Source of the DNA: Homalodisca vitripennis
Taxonomy: Eukaryota > Arthropoda > Insecta > Hemiptera > Cicadellidae
Direction: 5' to 3'
DNA length: 64,000 bases
NCBI RefSeq assembly: GCF_021130785.1
Contig: NC_060213.1
Span: 94,232,501 to 94,296,500 of the forward strand
Position numbers and translations under genes: made by a program. Positions 1 to 11,909 of this stretch are shown here, in pieces. How positions within the stretch are numbered: the first letter of the stretch is position 1; each line of letters begins with the position of its first letter. Below the pieces are notes generated by a model. The model saw only the letters and a list, made by a program, of their open reading frames with translations, was not told the DNA's origin and did not search any database.

Positions 1-580
1 TTTAAATTTTAGTACTAATAATATGTGTTTCATATATTATTATTTTTATATTTTAACATAATATTATTTTTTTACAGTTGTAACATATTTGCCGTAAATT
101 TTATAGATTTACATTAGACAAAATTAATTAAAAAGTAAACATCTTGGTAATTTATCAAACTATAAAATTTTTACTAATTGAAAAAATCAATAATTGAATT
201 TAATTTGATTATTGTTTATCACATTTTCTCCCTTCATACTATGAAAACATTATACCTGTATTCATTTTGTGTCGAAAGTTATTAACACTATTTACTGTAT
301 TAGTTTCTATAACATGTTCTACACAATAACATGGAATATATTTCATTAACCTTACTGTAGCGTTTTTAAAGCTACATTGACTTATTTTTTAAATTAAAAC
401 TTAAATTAAATAAAAATTTTGGGATCGAAATATTGGGACTTAATTTTAGATTAGATTGTGAAATTTCAGGGTAAAAACGAACACGTAATCCTTTGGCAAG
501 TTAGTACTGGTAGTTTTAAATTGTTAGGAAGGCAGGTTGAACAAACGAGAGAACACTGGGGATATCCAGTAAAGTTGGTT
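1..580. other. AT-rich intergenic DNA
   Basis: This stretch is AT-rich with many stops in all frames. I see no coding region, RNA gene or recognisable repeat in it. Confidence 0.6.
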
Positions 581-584
581 GGAA

Positions 585-720
585 AGGGAAGTATTTAAGC
601 GCCCGCTCATAATTTTCGCCCTTCTTCTGGTTATTTTCGTGTATTAAGTTCATTACAGTGCGCCGAGTTTCTTAAATTTTTTTCCGCGAGTGATTTTGAG
701 GTAAGCACCAAATGTATTGT
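585..720 (+). promoter_or_regulatory. Possible promoter, first exon and splice donor
   Basis: A small GC-richer island stands out from the AT-rich surroundings. It contains a TATA-like TATTTAAG near 590, about 110 bases of moderate GC sequence, and then a strong donor-like GAG|GTAAGC with the GT at 701-702. There is no long reading frame between them, so if real it would be a 5' untranslated exon of a plus-strand transcript with a long first intron. No downstream exon is identified. This could be coincidence in AT-rich DNA. Confidence 0.22.
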
Positions 721-3490
721 ACGTGTTATTGAAATAGTCTTACTGATCTGATATTAAATTAAATCTAGGAAAAAATTAAATTCATAGAAACTACAGAGCA
801 ATCTGAATAACGTATTCTCGAAGAACAATAGATCATAATAGAATCATACAAGTTACAATTAGTTCATGCTTGCAAGAGAAGTGAATTAAAATTGAACTTT
901 GTCAATAACTTTAAATGAGATTTGGAAAAGTAGTAATTTATTAATACTTAACTGGAACTGTTTTATTGTCAAATTATTAATTTGAAATTAATTGAACTTT
1001 AATAATTGTTAGAGAGAGTTGTAACCTGAATTGCAGAGATTTGAAGGTTAAGGTTCAAATAGTGGAAAGAGAAGTTGAAATTTTTATTTTGAATTTTGAG
1101 TGAACTTAGAAGTGAACATTTTTATTTTAGTTATTTCCAAGTGGTATTTCATTTATATTTTAAAACTTTATTATTAAATTTTAGAAGAGAGCTCTGATTT
1201 TTAGTTTGATATATTTGATTAATAGTTTTTATCTCTTGCCAAAGGAATTTTAAAATTTACTAAAAGGTTTGTCAATTCTTTGTGGAAAATAGAGTGATAA
1301 CAATTCTGAAACGTTGAACTTATTAATTTGCCAGTTTAAAATAAATCCATTATTTTTATTTAGAACTTTGATTTTTATTTTAGACAAACCAGATAATATT
1401 TAATAGTTAACCAATTTAGTAATAAATCGTACTTAATGTTCACTAGGTGCTTACTAACCAAAAAATATTTTATATCGTCTTGGATGTCTTATTGATAATT
1501 TAAATATTTTACTCTAGATTATTAATATCTACAATCCAAGTCGTTATAACTAGCAATGATAGCAATAATCTTGATCTTGTATAACTAGTACCCTGCAATT
1601 TAATTGATAATAGTGCATTGCGTATTGCATTGGAATGTTGTGGCTCAAGTTTCGTGCTTATCCTATAGATATAATTTGGTAATACAGCAACTAATTGTAA
1701 AGCTATATCCTAGAAAAAATAGAAAGAGCAGAAATAAATAGCTTAAATAGATAAATTTTTATTTTTATATTATTTGCTATTAAAACCGTAGCGAATAAAT
1801 CACGTATAAGATGTAATAATTGTATTATTTAGTCAAATATACAATTAGAATATTTTTTTTTTAAGTTATTCCAACATTTAACTTTCGTGATTTGAAAAAA
1901 GCTAATTAACTACGGCTTTATTTTCTTTCTAACAACGGCTAGTTTCTGCCTAATTATTGTCATATAACATACTCATATATCATTTTTGTAACCCTAGCTT
2001 TGTGCTCATTATTATTACTATCATTTGGAAACTAAAAAAATATTATAACCAGCAAAGCAACAAACTGCGTATTTAGTTTTTCATAAAATTTGTTAATTAC
2101 TATTAATTATGGTTGGTTAGTTTTTATTTATTGAGCATGTTTTTAAAAATGTATGAAGATATGTTTTGTTCTAAATGTTAAATTAAACTACTGGAACTTG
2201 AAATGTGTTGAAGGCAACCTTACAAGTTGTATTATCATAATAAACGGTTTGTTAATATTTTACATGGATATATTTTATATACGATATATTTAAATATGAA
2301 CGACAATGTTCTATAGCCTCCGTTTGGATTTTATATTATCTAAGAAGCTAATAAACTAAACCAAAGCTAAATTAGGTTAATGTGTTTCAAGTGTATTTAA
2401 AAAATAAAGCTATTTCTATGATATGCATTTGTATATTGTGTAGATACCATAAAAGATATCAGGATTCAAAATATGTACAATGATATATAATACATACAAA
2501 CAACGATTGAAACGGGATATCTCTTCAGCGCTTCAAGACTAACACACTGCATATATTGTCCATATTTCTATTTTAATAATGGATAAGAAACCGCTAGCAG
2601 TATGAAATCTTGACAATATAATAAAGCATGTGCCTTACCAACAACACTCTAATATCAATACAAGACTAGTATATACTGTCAGTATTTTTAATAGTAATGG
2701 ATATATACACCTCGTATTATAATACCATTATATGTTAATTTGCCTAAGGTAATAATCCACAAAGTTTTAGCTAATAGTGTTGTGAAACGACATAAATTAT
2801 AAGATTTATAAATGTATTGTAATATTAACGGCTGCGTTATGAAATCTTCAAAGCTTATTTACTTATTATTTTCGTCAGCAACAATGTAAGTACAAGTATA
2901 TGACTACGCCATTTTCTCAGAAAGTAATCATTACAAATTATTGTTACACTTGGTCGTTTAGAATATTTAAAAATGCATATTATGTTGGTATTAGATTTGT
3001 CTATTACTTTGGTTCATTCGGTATGTTAGGGAAATAATACATTATCAACCAATTCAAGGAAATTTAGTAATTTAAATTTAAGATACATAAAGTTTTGCCC
3101 TTATTGTGAAATTCTAAACCGTATTGAGCATCTCGATTATAGTGATAGCAACAGGTGAAACTAAATAAATAATATTTTGTTTAAATGGATAACAACAGTA
3201 TTGTTAGCTTTGGTAAACAGAGTATTGTTGTTCCATGGTTGCTACAGTAATAAATGAATTATCCTCACTGTGGCATGTATTATCGGATTGTTATTTTTTA
3301 CATTATAGCTGATATGTTTACCTTTAATCAGGGCTCGTTTATAGACTAAAACTGTGCATGTTTACCAAAATACTTAAACTTTAAAGTAAATAATAACGTG
3401 TTAAATATAGCTATTTATCTATTTTGAGTAACTAGTTTTCATTTCAGAAGTAAAACTTTCATTAAAAGTGATTTTCACTCAAACAATCAT
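721..3490. other. AT-rich non-coding DNA
   Basis: This could be intron or intergenic sequence. I see no reading frame of note, no RNA gene and no clear repeat in these 2.8 kb. Confidence 0.5.
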
Positions 3491-3569
3491 ATGTGTGTTT
3501 ATTTTTGGTACTTTAAATGGAAGATTAAACAGTATAACCAATAAAACAGCATTAAAAAAAGACTTTTAC

Positions 3570-3732
3570 TGAAGTGAATGTACTGAAGGGCCAAGTCCTG
3601 ATAGCAAAATCGACAAATCGTCGGATGTTTCCTCCATATATTGTTCCTCATGACCGGACAAGCGATACAGAATATCGGTTTGAAAAACCGCAATTTCAGT
3701 GTACATCCCTGAGCTCGTCGTTCATTTACAGC
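3570..3732 (-). pseudogene. Degenerate receptor-like exon, array copy 1
   Basis: On the minus strand an open stretch reads from about 3732 down to 3570 and includes the peptide segments AVFQTDILYRLSGHEEQY and METSDDLSILLSGLG. The DNA at 3595-3660 is clearly similar to 47235-47300, where the equivalent minus-strand reading keeps QENMEETS and then breaks by a one-base shift. Conservation of frame between old copies suggests a former exon. The character (amphipathic, acidic loop, no transmembrane core) would fit a cytoplasmic loop of an insect chemoreceptor, but no diagnostic motif is present. It has no start codon and no clear splice sites, and the identity is uncertain. Confidence 0.3.
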
Positions 3733-3789
3733 GCTATGAATTATTTAACACATCTCATTTTTCATTACTACTCGTCTTTAATATAACGC

Positions 3790-4595
3790 ATTCAATTAGA
3801 TAATAAGTATAATTAAAGTATTCTTTGCTTAATTTTTGTGATGTAGTAAAATGTTGCCGTTTAAGCTTTATTCGGAAGAATGGCACTTCTTTATGTACCT
3901 TCGGACAATAATACAAACCTGTATTCCTACAAAACGTGTCGTGTGGATAAGTTAAAAATATTAATGTCTAGGATTGCAATATTACACAGAATAGTGCATT
4001 GCCCATACCTTCAAGGATTATTTACCAAATTCTTATTGATTGAGTGTTGGAAAAATCTTCCACTCAAAGACAATCACACTTCTGTTCTCCGCACGATATT
4101 ACGAGTACGAAATGACGTATAAATTTGACATTTTTAACAGAAAAATTGAGATAACTGATGTTGCTATTAACTGCAACGGAATTAGATGTGTCTTATCAAT
4201 GAGTGTGAATTATTATTCATTTGATTATTGCTGTAGTACAGTTACTTAAGATGGCCAAGATGAATTGAATAAAATAAATAAATATGCGTACAAATCGAGT
4301 ATAAATTATATAATTATCGAACATGTAATCTAATGATATCACCTATAAATTTTAACATTGTGTGCAACATCAGAGTAGCCTATTACATAAAAATTTAGTG
4401 TGGAACTTTCTTAACTAACTATTTATGGGGTATACATACAAAATAATTAGGAGCCACATTAAATCTTATGGTGACTAATACTTCCACCATATATCGCATC
4501 TACCCATTAAGAGGGGAGTGCAATATTCCTCTGTTTCCTCCCATAGTATTTTAAAGAACTTTAAAACCCTATATATGCTCCATACATACGCGAAC
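3790..4595. other. Spacer between degenerate exon blocks
   Basis: Short open frames at 3880-4122 and 4040-4249 on the plus strand overlap each other, use non-ATG starts and look like nothing I recognise. Parts of this stretch, near 3880, resemble the corresponding part of array copy 2 near 47440. I do not call a gene here. Confidence 0.45.
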
Positions 4596-4599
4596 TTTC

Positions 4600-4866
4600 C
4601 TAAACATTATGGATACATCTGTAAGCGCGGTAATGTTGTGAAATAACAATAATGTCTTCTACAACTGTCTGTAAATTATTTCGAACGATATAAACATCAG
4701 TGTACAAATTCACACTAAATAACAAGTAGGTAGATGATAAACATGCCAGAGGAAAGATCTTACAAAGGCTAAGTACAGTTGTTATAATGTTCGCTCTTGG
4801 TGCTCCACACAGGTACAATACTCCAGTGCCAACTCCGTAAAGTCCAATGTCTAGAATGATTTTAGA
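4600..4866 (-). pseudogene. Degenerate membrane-protein exon, receptor-like, array copy 1
   Basis: The minus strand is open from about 4866 to the stop at 4600, roughly 88 codons, with no ATG at the start, so it would be an internal exon. It contains one hydrophobic segment (CLSSTYLLFSVNLY) followed by DVYIVRNNLQTVVEDIIVIS, a layout like the first two membrane helices of insect odorant receptors. Array copy 2 at about 48340-48465 aligns to it at the DNA level, for example around the shared LDI and the RANII region, but copy 2 has several stops. The family assignment is an inference from hydropathy and context, not from a signature motif. Confidence 0.32.
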
Positions 4867-4879
4867 ACGTTAGAAAAAT

Positions 4880-6085
4880 TCATATTTTTTGCATCACATA
4901 CTTACAAAAATATAGACAATTCTTTTTTAGTTAAATTTTAATATGCTATTTTTAAATATATTTTTGCACCCTTCCTAAAATGTTCTAATGTTAGGTTATG
5001 ATTATTAGAATATATTTGTAAGGTAATATAAAATGTTAACAGACTTAAAACTATATATCTTAGAAATGGTTAGTGCATTATAGCTTTGAGTGCATTATTA
5101 TCAGCTATTACGTTAAGTAATCAACTTAGTACAGTGAAAACCCATTTAATGTGTAATTATTGAATAAATTAAACTACCTTTTCATTGTTTTTATCTAAAA
5201 ATAACGATCCATTTAACACATAGCAAACGACTGTGTTGCATATTTGCGCCAACTGTGTAGTCCCTTTTTCTATTTGTTAACAACTGGTATGAAACGCGTA
5301 AAGTACTTTTTAAGCTTGATAAACCTATAACTAGTGTTATTTCTTATTATAAAATATGTTTTTCAAATGTATGTTATATAAACAGGAGGTAAGTTTTGAT
5401 TTCATATTAGTGTAATAATAGATTTGTTTTCTATATTTTTATCACTTAAACTAACCATTTATTTATATTAGTAACAGAAAATTTTCATTTAAATTTACAA
5501 TGTTTTATAAGTTATTCTCCTAAGGTTCTAAGCCGCCTAAAACAATAATGTTTAGTTACCGTTAATATAGTTTAGTTAACTATGTGAACGTTATTTATGG
5601 TGTAGTCGACTTTACTGTGAGGTTTAATTTATCTTATATGTCACAGCTCACTTAACTCTCTTACTCAACTTGGAGGTTAAGTTAAAAACGATTTTTGGCC
5701 TTGTTTTACAAAATAAGAGTTCTTAATTTACACCTAATTTAAATTAATATATTGTGAAAAACTCATAAAATGTTTTCTGTCTCTTTTTTCTTTAACAGAA
5801 AAGTAATTATATATAGAATTCAAAGAGATACAAATGTCTTTACTATATAGGAAACAAAATTTTCTCCTATACTCTTAATAAAAACTATAACTTAAAACCC
5901 CAAGTGAACAGTAAAATAAATACTACTACTAATGTAAGCTGTAGAATAAACTGTACTAGTCCAATTTTACTGCATCCGATTATCCCACTGCTTATTTGAT
6001 TGATGTAAAACGGTATCATACGTCCACTACAACAGCTTTCCCTAGGCACCGCCTTAAGATACGTGTTCCAGAGACACGGCATTCC
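4880..6085. other. AT-rich non-coding DNA
   Basis: A 65-codon minus-strand frame at 5885-6082 has a hydrophobic tail (LVVVFILLFTWGF) but no homologue elsewhere in the window and no recognisable domain. It is probably a chance frame. Nothing else is visible. Confidence 0.45.
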
Positions 6086-6089
6086 CGGA

Positions 6090-6960
6090 ATTTAAAAATT
6101 CGATAGCACTTTTAACGACTGTAACTTCAACGCTATCTCAAAGCAATACTCGGCGGGAAAGACAAAATTCGCAAAGTCATTATTGCTGCCTTTAACGATA
6201 TGATCGGATTGAGTGAAACCATTAGAAGTCTGGAATAAATGGTGACCTTAGAAATCTGGATCCTGGAGAGTCTTATAACGGTCGAGAAGCTCAATACGGT
6301 CGTCACCACGGATCATAAATCAAATACGGACAGATTTAAAGACTTTTTAATCCTGCGCAATAGGTATAATTAGGGACTAAACAAAGAACCACCTAACGGC
6401 CCTTGCTGTCAGCAAGCTTACAAGAACGGCCCTAATAAAGGTTGGATGGATCACTTGTAGTGTTCATTCAAGATTTCAAGTGGTCTCTGATGCTCCGCTT
6501 TTGGTTCCAGACAAGTAATCATACACTCTGAATTCAGCGTGGGGAAGTGGATCACAGACGGAACGACTGTGAGGCGGATATTCGGTGTTGTCTTAGCTTA
6601 GGATTAAACGTTTCCCCTGAAAAGCAAAACCCCTTATTGGTCAATAGTTAGGTCTGATCTCAAAATAATGGTCGAATACCAGGACAAGCTGGACATCTAT
6701 AGGGTTTTTTATCTATATGGTGGAAATGTGATTGTTGCCGGCGATTTTAACGCAACTATAGTTGAATGGGCAATGCTATTAACGAACAATAAGGATCTCC
6801 CGCATTCTGCAAAAGGCTACATGGACGTGACTCTTCGTTATGAATTTTCACCTTCCGGAGGTTGCAATACGCCTATCCTATCCTGGATATAAGTCTGGCA
6901 GTGAAAAGCATCTACCGAAAAATCACGGACAGAAGGATAATAAATACTGATATTACTTCC
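6090..6960 (+). pseudogene. Fragment of non-LTR retrotransposon (AP-endonuclease domain)
   Basis: Around 6668-6892 the plus strand encodes a 74-codon fragment with NVIVAGDFNA. GDFNA is the diagnostic catalytic-core motif of the apurinic-type endonuclease of Jockey, I, R1 and CR1 type non-LTR elements. It is followed by a region resembling the C-terminal part of the domain. A further piece in another frame near 6885-6945 reads LDISLAVKSIYRKITDR. Sequence from 6090 to 6660 is less AT-rich than its surroundings and is probably the preceding part of the same element, with many stops. No reverse transcriptase follows. This is an old truncated copy, opposite in orientation to the other non-LTR elements here. 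Confidence 0.72.
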
Positions 6961-7039
6961 TCTTATCGTACGTTTTTTATGTTTGTTATTGGTCCTAGTC
7001 CCTAAATTCAGGAATATTATAGTCCACATTCAAATTAAG

Positions 7040-7785
7040 AAGTGATATTCGGACATAATAAACCTAAAAACATCTGTTGGATTTATTAATACTTTGATCA
7101 ATCACATGTTTTGTACGCTCTTTAAAACTAGGTACATTTTACCATACTAATTAAACCTAATAGAACCGATATTCAACCTAAGTAACAGGATACAGTTGTA
7201 CTTGGAAATTATAACATATTATGGATCTTAAGAGTACTATAAACATCAAATCAATGGTTGTGATAGCCTAAGAAACAAGTGTACAAAATCGTATGATAGA
7301 AAATATTGATAATCCAAACGTTTAGTTGTCACGTCCAACGCGAAATTATCTCCTTCATAGGTTAATGCAATGGTCTCAACTTTTGGACATGCAATTTACC
7401 AATACAATACGTTTAATATAGATGAAAAATAATAGCGTGTATAATTACGTCAATTGTCATGTTCTGTATTTTGTAGTTTTAAAATGCGTTAAATCAAGGA
7501 TATCTTATCAGCGTTAAATCAGACAGAGACAAATAACATTTTTCTAGCTCCTCGAGTAATAGGCTTTGTCAAAAATAAAATATACATTAAATACATAGAT
7601 AGAATTTTTTCGGTTAAGGGAAGTAACATTTCAACAAATAAAAACCCCTATTTGTTATGAACCTACATAAAAAGGACTAATATCGATATAATAAATCATA
7701 TCTAGATTCAAATTAGAAATAATTATATAATCAGATAATATTTAGCACTACAAAACACATTATTGCCAACATAGAATTGCCAGGT
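7040..7785. other. AT-rich non-coding DNA
   Basis: Nothing identifiable is seen on either strand in this stretch. Confidence 0.5.
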
Positions 7786-7789
7786 TTTC

Positions 7790-8830
7790 CAGAAAGTGGA
7801 AAATTAACAAAGTATTCCTCAAGACTTACTTGTGTTAAGCAAGTGTGTTAGACCCCAGGAAATAATAAATATGTTTGGATTTTAAAACTCCCTCCGTCCT
7901 GTAAAGACTCTATATTACACACGCGATAATAAGAACATAACTCTTTAAAAAATTTTCTTTTTCATATATCCAACATCTATAGTGTGGTATGAAAGCAGGT
8001 CAAAACCCGTGGAACAATATTTATATTTTCAACGTATCCATGGCCAAGAAAAATTTAATGTGATAAAAGAACTCCAGGAATATAATGGAAAGACTCACTT
8101 TCCAGCAAACAAATAAACATTTGTTCATGGAGATCATTCATTCATTGGGGTTGAAATGTGACGGCAAACCTTAGAAAAATTACTTGTCAGTTTTTCAAAT
8201 TTCTGATAATTTATTTCAAAGAAACTAAATTTTTCATATCAAAGAATGATTTTCAAAAGAAACAAAATATTTTTCGTGGATACATAGAATCAATATAGGT
8301 TTAATTAAGATTCCAATACCAATGTTTCTTTTTCAAGTACCAGCTGTCATAAGAACGTAAAATTCGACAAACATTTGTTTCATACTTTTAACAGAAAAAC
8401 CAAAATATGTCATTTATATCAACCACCCATGGGGTTGAAAAAGGTTTGCATCCCTAAAGACCTATATTTTTTGTTGGTCCAAGTCCTTGAAGAAAAGATT
8501 TTATACACAGCTATCTAATGAGTTACGTATCAAATCAAAATATTGTTTCATGAAATTACCTTCCTTTACATAGGGGCTTAATTTGGTTTGTATACTCCTA
8601 GGATTAATATATTAATCTTTTTTTTCACTTCTTTTCCATGCAATTAGGCATGGAATTTTATTCAGTCTTGTTATATGATTTCAAAATAAAAAGAAATTAT
8701 TTTTAATGAATAGCAACCTACCACAGGTGGTACAATAGGGTTGCAATCTCTATAAGAGCTATAATTTTACTTTAAATATTTCTGCAGTCCTTGAGAGATA
8801 AGAAATCACAACGCGCTTTTAGACATAATC
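7790..8830. repeat. Diverged tandem repeat, about 280-300 bp period
   Basis: A phrase resembling GGGGTTGNAANNNGGNTTGCA recurs at about 8146, 8425 and 8727, giving spacings of about 279 and 302 bases. The sequence that follows, such as the CCTATATTTT and AGTCCTTGA(A/G) segments, also recurs. Units are strongly diverged. It could be an old satellite or tandem non-coding element. It holds no reading frame of note. Confidence 0.4.
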
Positions 8831-9006
8831 AGAAACATACCTTTGTGTTTCAATCGAAATATGCAATTATGCATGTATATGTTATGTCTTAATCGGGAGA
8901 AAAATCAAACGCTAATATGGCAACGAAAATACGTTAACCGAGAATTAAATAGAAGAGTCTGGGCGTACAGTATACGCTTCAGCCCAAGTAGACTTTTGAG
9001 AACAAG

Positions 9007-9008
<2 letters not shown>

Positions 9009-9058
<50 letters not shown>
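9009..9058. repeat. (AT)25 microsatellite
   Basis: This is an uninterrupted AT dinucleotide run of 50 bases. The upstream plus-strand frame 8843-9061 runs into it and is not a gene. Confidence 0.98.
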
Positions 9059-9061
<3 letters not shown>

Positions 9062-9400
9062 CGGATGTTCATTGGCAACCACTAAAAGGGTAAAAAAAAT
9101 AATTTAGGCCAGATGTAGAATACGATACCCTAAAGTATAAGGTTTTTGACTGAACAGTACTTTTCAGACATGCGTATGTATATATTTCCTTTATCAGGGT
9201 ATGGATAGATAAAACCACTAAGGCACCCGATATACTTTAGACTAGAAGTAGAGTAAAGTGGCTTAGTGCAGGTGTTTTGTGGCCGCATTACACTTTTTAC
9301 AATCATGTATTTATGATTGTCTTTATAGAGGAACCGTACAGTATGTATACTTAAAATTCCAAAGTTTTCAAACATCAGAATTGTTTTCATTAACGATTGT
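9062..9400. repeat. Block of the old duplication, internally repeated
   Basis: Sequence at 9079-9190 (including TTTTTGACTGAAC) aligns to 48590-48700. A second copy of the first half of the block follows at about 9198-9262 (ACTAAGGCACCCGATATACTTTAG), so array copy 1 carries an extra local duplication. The minus-strand frame 9130-9390 spans both halves and is not conserved as a protein in array copy 2, so I do not call it coding. Confidence 0.45.
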
Positions 9401-9662
9401 ACAGACTAAAATTTTGCACTACTCGCGTTTTATTGTTTAAGTGTTCGGGCTATACTTTCACATATTATGGAATTTTGAGTGAAATTTGTGTCTTGCTAGT
9501 ACTTAAAAACATTTTATATATTCTCTTACTCCAGAGTCTATTATTGCTATTTCAACTTTCATTCTAATTAATTGAGAAGAATATGCCTATAGCGTACTTA
9601 AGATAGTCCCTGGGTAACTGCTAGTTTAATAATACAGTCCTTAAGTAAATAATGGATTGGCA

Positions 9663-9700
9663 TTGATTGATTGATTAATTGATTGATTTATTTATTTGTT
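9663..9700. repeat. Tail repeat of the non-LTR element, (TGAT)n-like
   Basis: Repeated TTGAT units followed by TTTATTT mark the 3' terminus of the minus-strand non-LTR element. Short tandem tails of this kind are typical of CR1, I and Jockey type elements. Confidence 0.6.
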
Positions 9701-10103
9701 TCCAAATTTTATATACAGAGTAAAATAAAATGCATAACAAATATGTTATAGGAATATATCCCCACATGGGCATCAGCCTGTGTGTGGGGAACGAGTTCAT
9801 CAGTCTGCACTACCAATAACAAAAACTTAAATTAAAATAAGGGAATGAATTGTCATTACGAAAAACATTTTCATTAACAAATGAAAAATTAAGATATAAC
9901 CTCTAAAATAAACCATACAAGGCCAGAGCATGGAATATCTGAGTAAATTTAGTTAATAAATAATCTAACATTTGTACAACTTGAAGACTTAAAAATGTAA
10001 TTTATAAAAAACTTGTAACTTACAGAAAAAAGAGCAATCAGAAAGACTTAATTAAAAATTAACCGATATAAGTAAGTAGAGAGAGACTTGGACCACACCT
10101 GCA

Positions 10104-10172
10104 CACCCACGCACACGCACACACTACACACACACACACACGCGCGCGCGCGCCAATCACGCACACGTGCAC
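10104..10172. repeat. (CA)n-(CG)n simple repeat in the 3' untranslated region
   Basis: A mixed CACA/CACG tract becomes a pure CA run and then CGCGCGCGCGCGC at about 10141-10153. It lies in the 3' untranslated part of the non-LTR element. Confidence 0.9.
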
Positions 10173-10509
10173 GCACCAGACGTCCTCGTTTGCCTGCAGT
10201 CAAAAAGATTATACAAACTCACTAAACACTCAGACTAAAATTGATTGTAATACAAACATATAACATAAATTTAATACATAAAAAGCATAGCTACGTGTAG
10301 CTAATTTTTTTTACGTACTAATAGTGCAAGGTCTTGGGTTTTTTTATAAAGTATGGTAATTTTGAGAAAATTATATGAGCAATATAGTGAGATGATGTTG
10401 AATTAAAGGCTTTAACAAGTATAGGAACAATAATTCTGTTATGAAGTGAAGAACGCGTAAAATGGCTGTGTTTACTGTGAATGAAAATTGAATCTCGATG
10501 TTGAAAAAT

Positions 10510-11202
10510 TTACAAAACCAATGTTCGGATATATAATTGCGAGACGTTAAAAACTTTAAATTCCTTAAATAATAAATTGGTTGGATGAGTACGATTTTGC
10601 TTCAGAGCTACTTTTATAATAGTTTTTTGAAGGACTTCTAAGGGAGCAAGGTTATTTTGTAAACAGCCACCCAATGCTAAATTACCGTACTGAAGAATTG
10701 ATTGCACATAAGCATAATATACAGTTTTTGAAATATCAATTGTAAGTATATTACGCAGATTACAAAATATAAAGATAAATGTTCGAAGTTTATTCCGCAT
10801 GTAAGCTACGTGATTACACCACTTCAATCGATTATCAAGAACTACATCCAAGTATTTATACTCACTCACCCTATCAATACATTCACACAAAACGCATCCA
10901 TCCTGGCCACCACACGTATGCAACCCTAGCTTTAAAACAAAAGGATCGCCGTCAGCTCGTATAGAGATTAGCATACATTTAGTTTTGTCTATATTAACTG
11001 TGAGCCGACATTGATCAAACCAGCGCTTGACAGTGAGTAGACCGCGCTCAGCCACATCCCTCACTTCCTCCCAGCTTTCGCCCTCAAATAACAAAGCGGT
11101 GTCGTCCGCAAGAAGAAATATCTGTCCTTTACACAAAGTCAATCTTCCTAGATTGTTAATAAAAATTAAGAAAAGCAAGGGTCCAAGAGTACTGCCTTGC
11201 AA
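10510..11202 (-). pseudogene. Non-LTR reverse transcriptase, palm/thumb region
   Basis: This 230-codon open segment begins inside the frame, not at a true start. It carries QGSTLGPLLF (reverse-transcriptase box B, residues 2-11) and the catalytic box FLLADDTALL (residues 29-38) with the usual aromatic replaced by leucine. Further on it has YKYLDVVLDNRLKW and the thumb region YVQSILQYGN. It ends near the usual C-terminus of the ORF2 protein. It is in the same frame as the segment at 11257-11457, with a stop between them. The enzyme would copy element RNA at a nicked target site. This copy cannot make a full protein. Confidence 0.88.
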
Positions 11203-11256
11203 AACCCCATACTAAAGTTTTTGAGGAACGCTTATATGGCATAAAACAGATACAAC

Positions 11257-11457
11257 TTAATACGAATCGGACAAATAACTTTTGAACCATCTCCAAGAGT
11301 TCCCTTGTATTCCAATATATTTTAGATTTTGTAGTAATAATTGTCTATCAACTGTAGCAAAAGCTTTATTTAAATCTATAAAAATCAATAATGGTTTTTT
11401 ATTACGGCTTATCGTGTCATGAACACTTTTAGCTAGCAAATATAAATCGGCATTCAA
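11257..11457 (-). pseudogene. Non-LTR reverse transcriptase, fingers/box A
   Basis: The segment holds LLIFIDLNKAFATVDR, the box A motif with the first catalytic aspartate in FIDL, and then the WFKSYLSDS segment typical of the region before box B. Reading on toward 11510 in the same orientation gives QFGFRKDKN, the usual RT entry motif. The continuation 11510-11909 in shifted frames includes GCAPGEDGIP, matching the SAGPDGI-type motif at the start of the domain. The coding sequence is broken by several indels and stops. Confidence 0.85.
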
Positions 11458-11909
11458 ATTTTTATCTTTTCTGAAACCGAATTGTTTTTTACAAGAATTT
11501 TATTGATGTTTAAACATTTTTCGAGTTGAATTCTAACACATTTTTCCAATAATGTAGATAAATAACTAGTTAACGTTATTGGCCTGAAGCTAACGCATCG
11601 ATTTTTTTGGGCCTCCCTTATAGATTGGGATTACTTTACCCATTTTAAAAGATGCTGGGAAAATTCCCTGTGACATACTATTGTTTATAATATGTAGAAG
11701 TGGAAGCTTTTATAATTTTAAAAACATTTTGATAAGAGTAGCCGGGATTCCATCTTCTCCCGGAGCACACCCGCCTCTAAGGTTTTGTACAACACGAGCA
11801 AGGACATCCCCGGATATCGGCTCAAGCTGGAAGTAAGAATTCGTCCCGTAATCCTCGTCATTAATAACGACTTCAGTCACGGGAGGCACAGCACTGGCTA
11901 AGTTGGCAC

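Larger units (their letters stand above)
9659..11909 (-). mobile_element. Non-LTR retrotransposon (Jockey/CR1-like), 3' part
   Basis: This is the 3' portion of a 5'-truncated non-LTR element read on the minus strand. It ends in a short tail repeat, (TCAA)n-like in element orientation, at 9663-9700. Upstream of the tail are about 800 bases of 3' untranslated sequence with a CA/CG tract, then the reverse-transcriptase frame. It is continuous with 20904-21290; the two parts were separated by insertion of Gypsy element A, whose target duplication GCAC is at 11906-11909 and 20900-20903. Without the Gypsy insert the copy is about 2.6 kb. Several stops and shifts show it is old and inactive. Confidence 0.85.
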
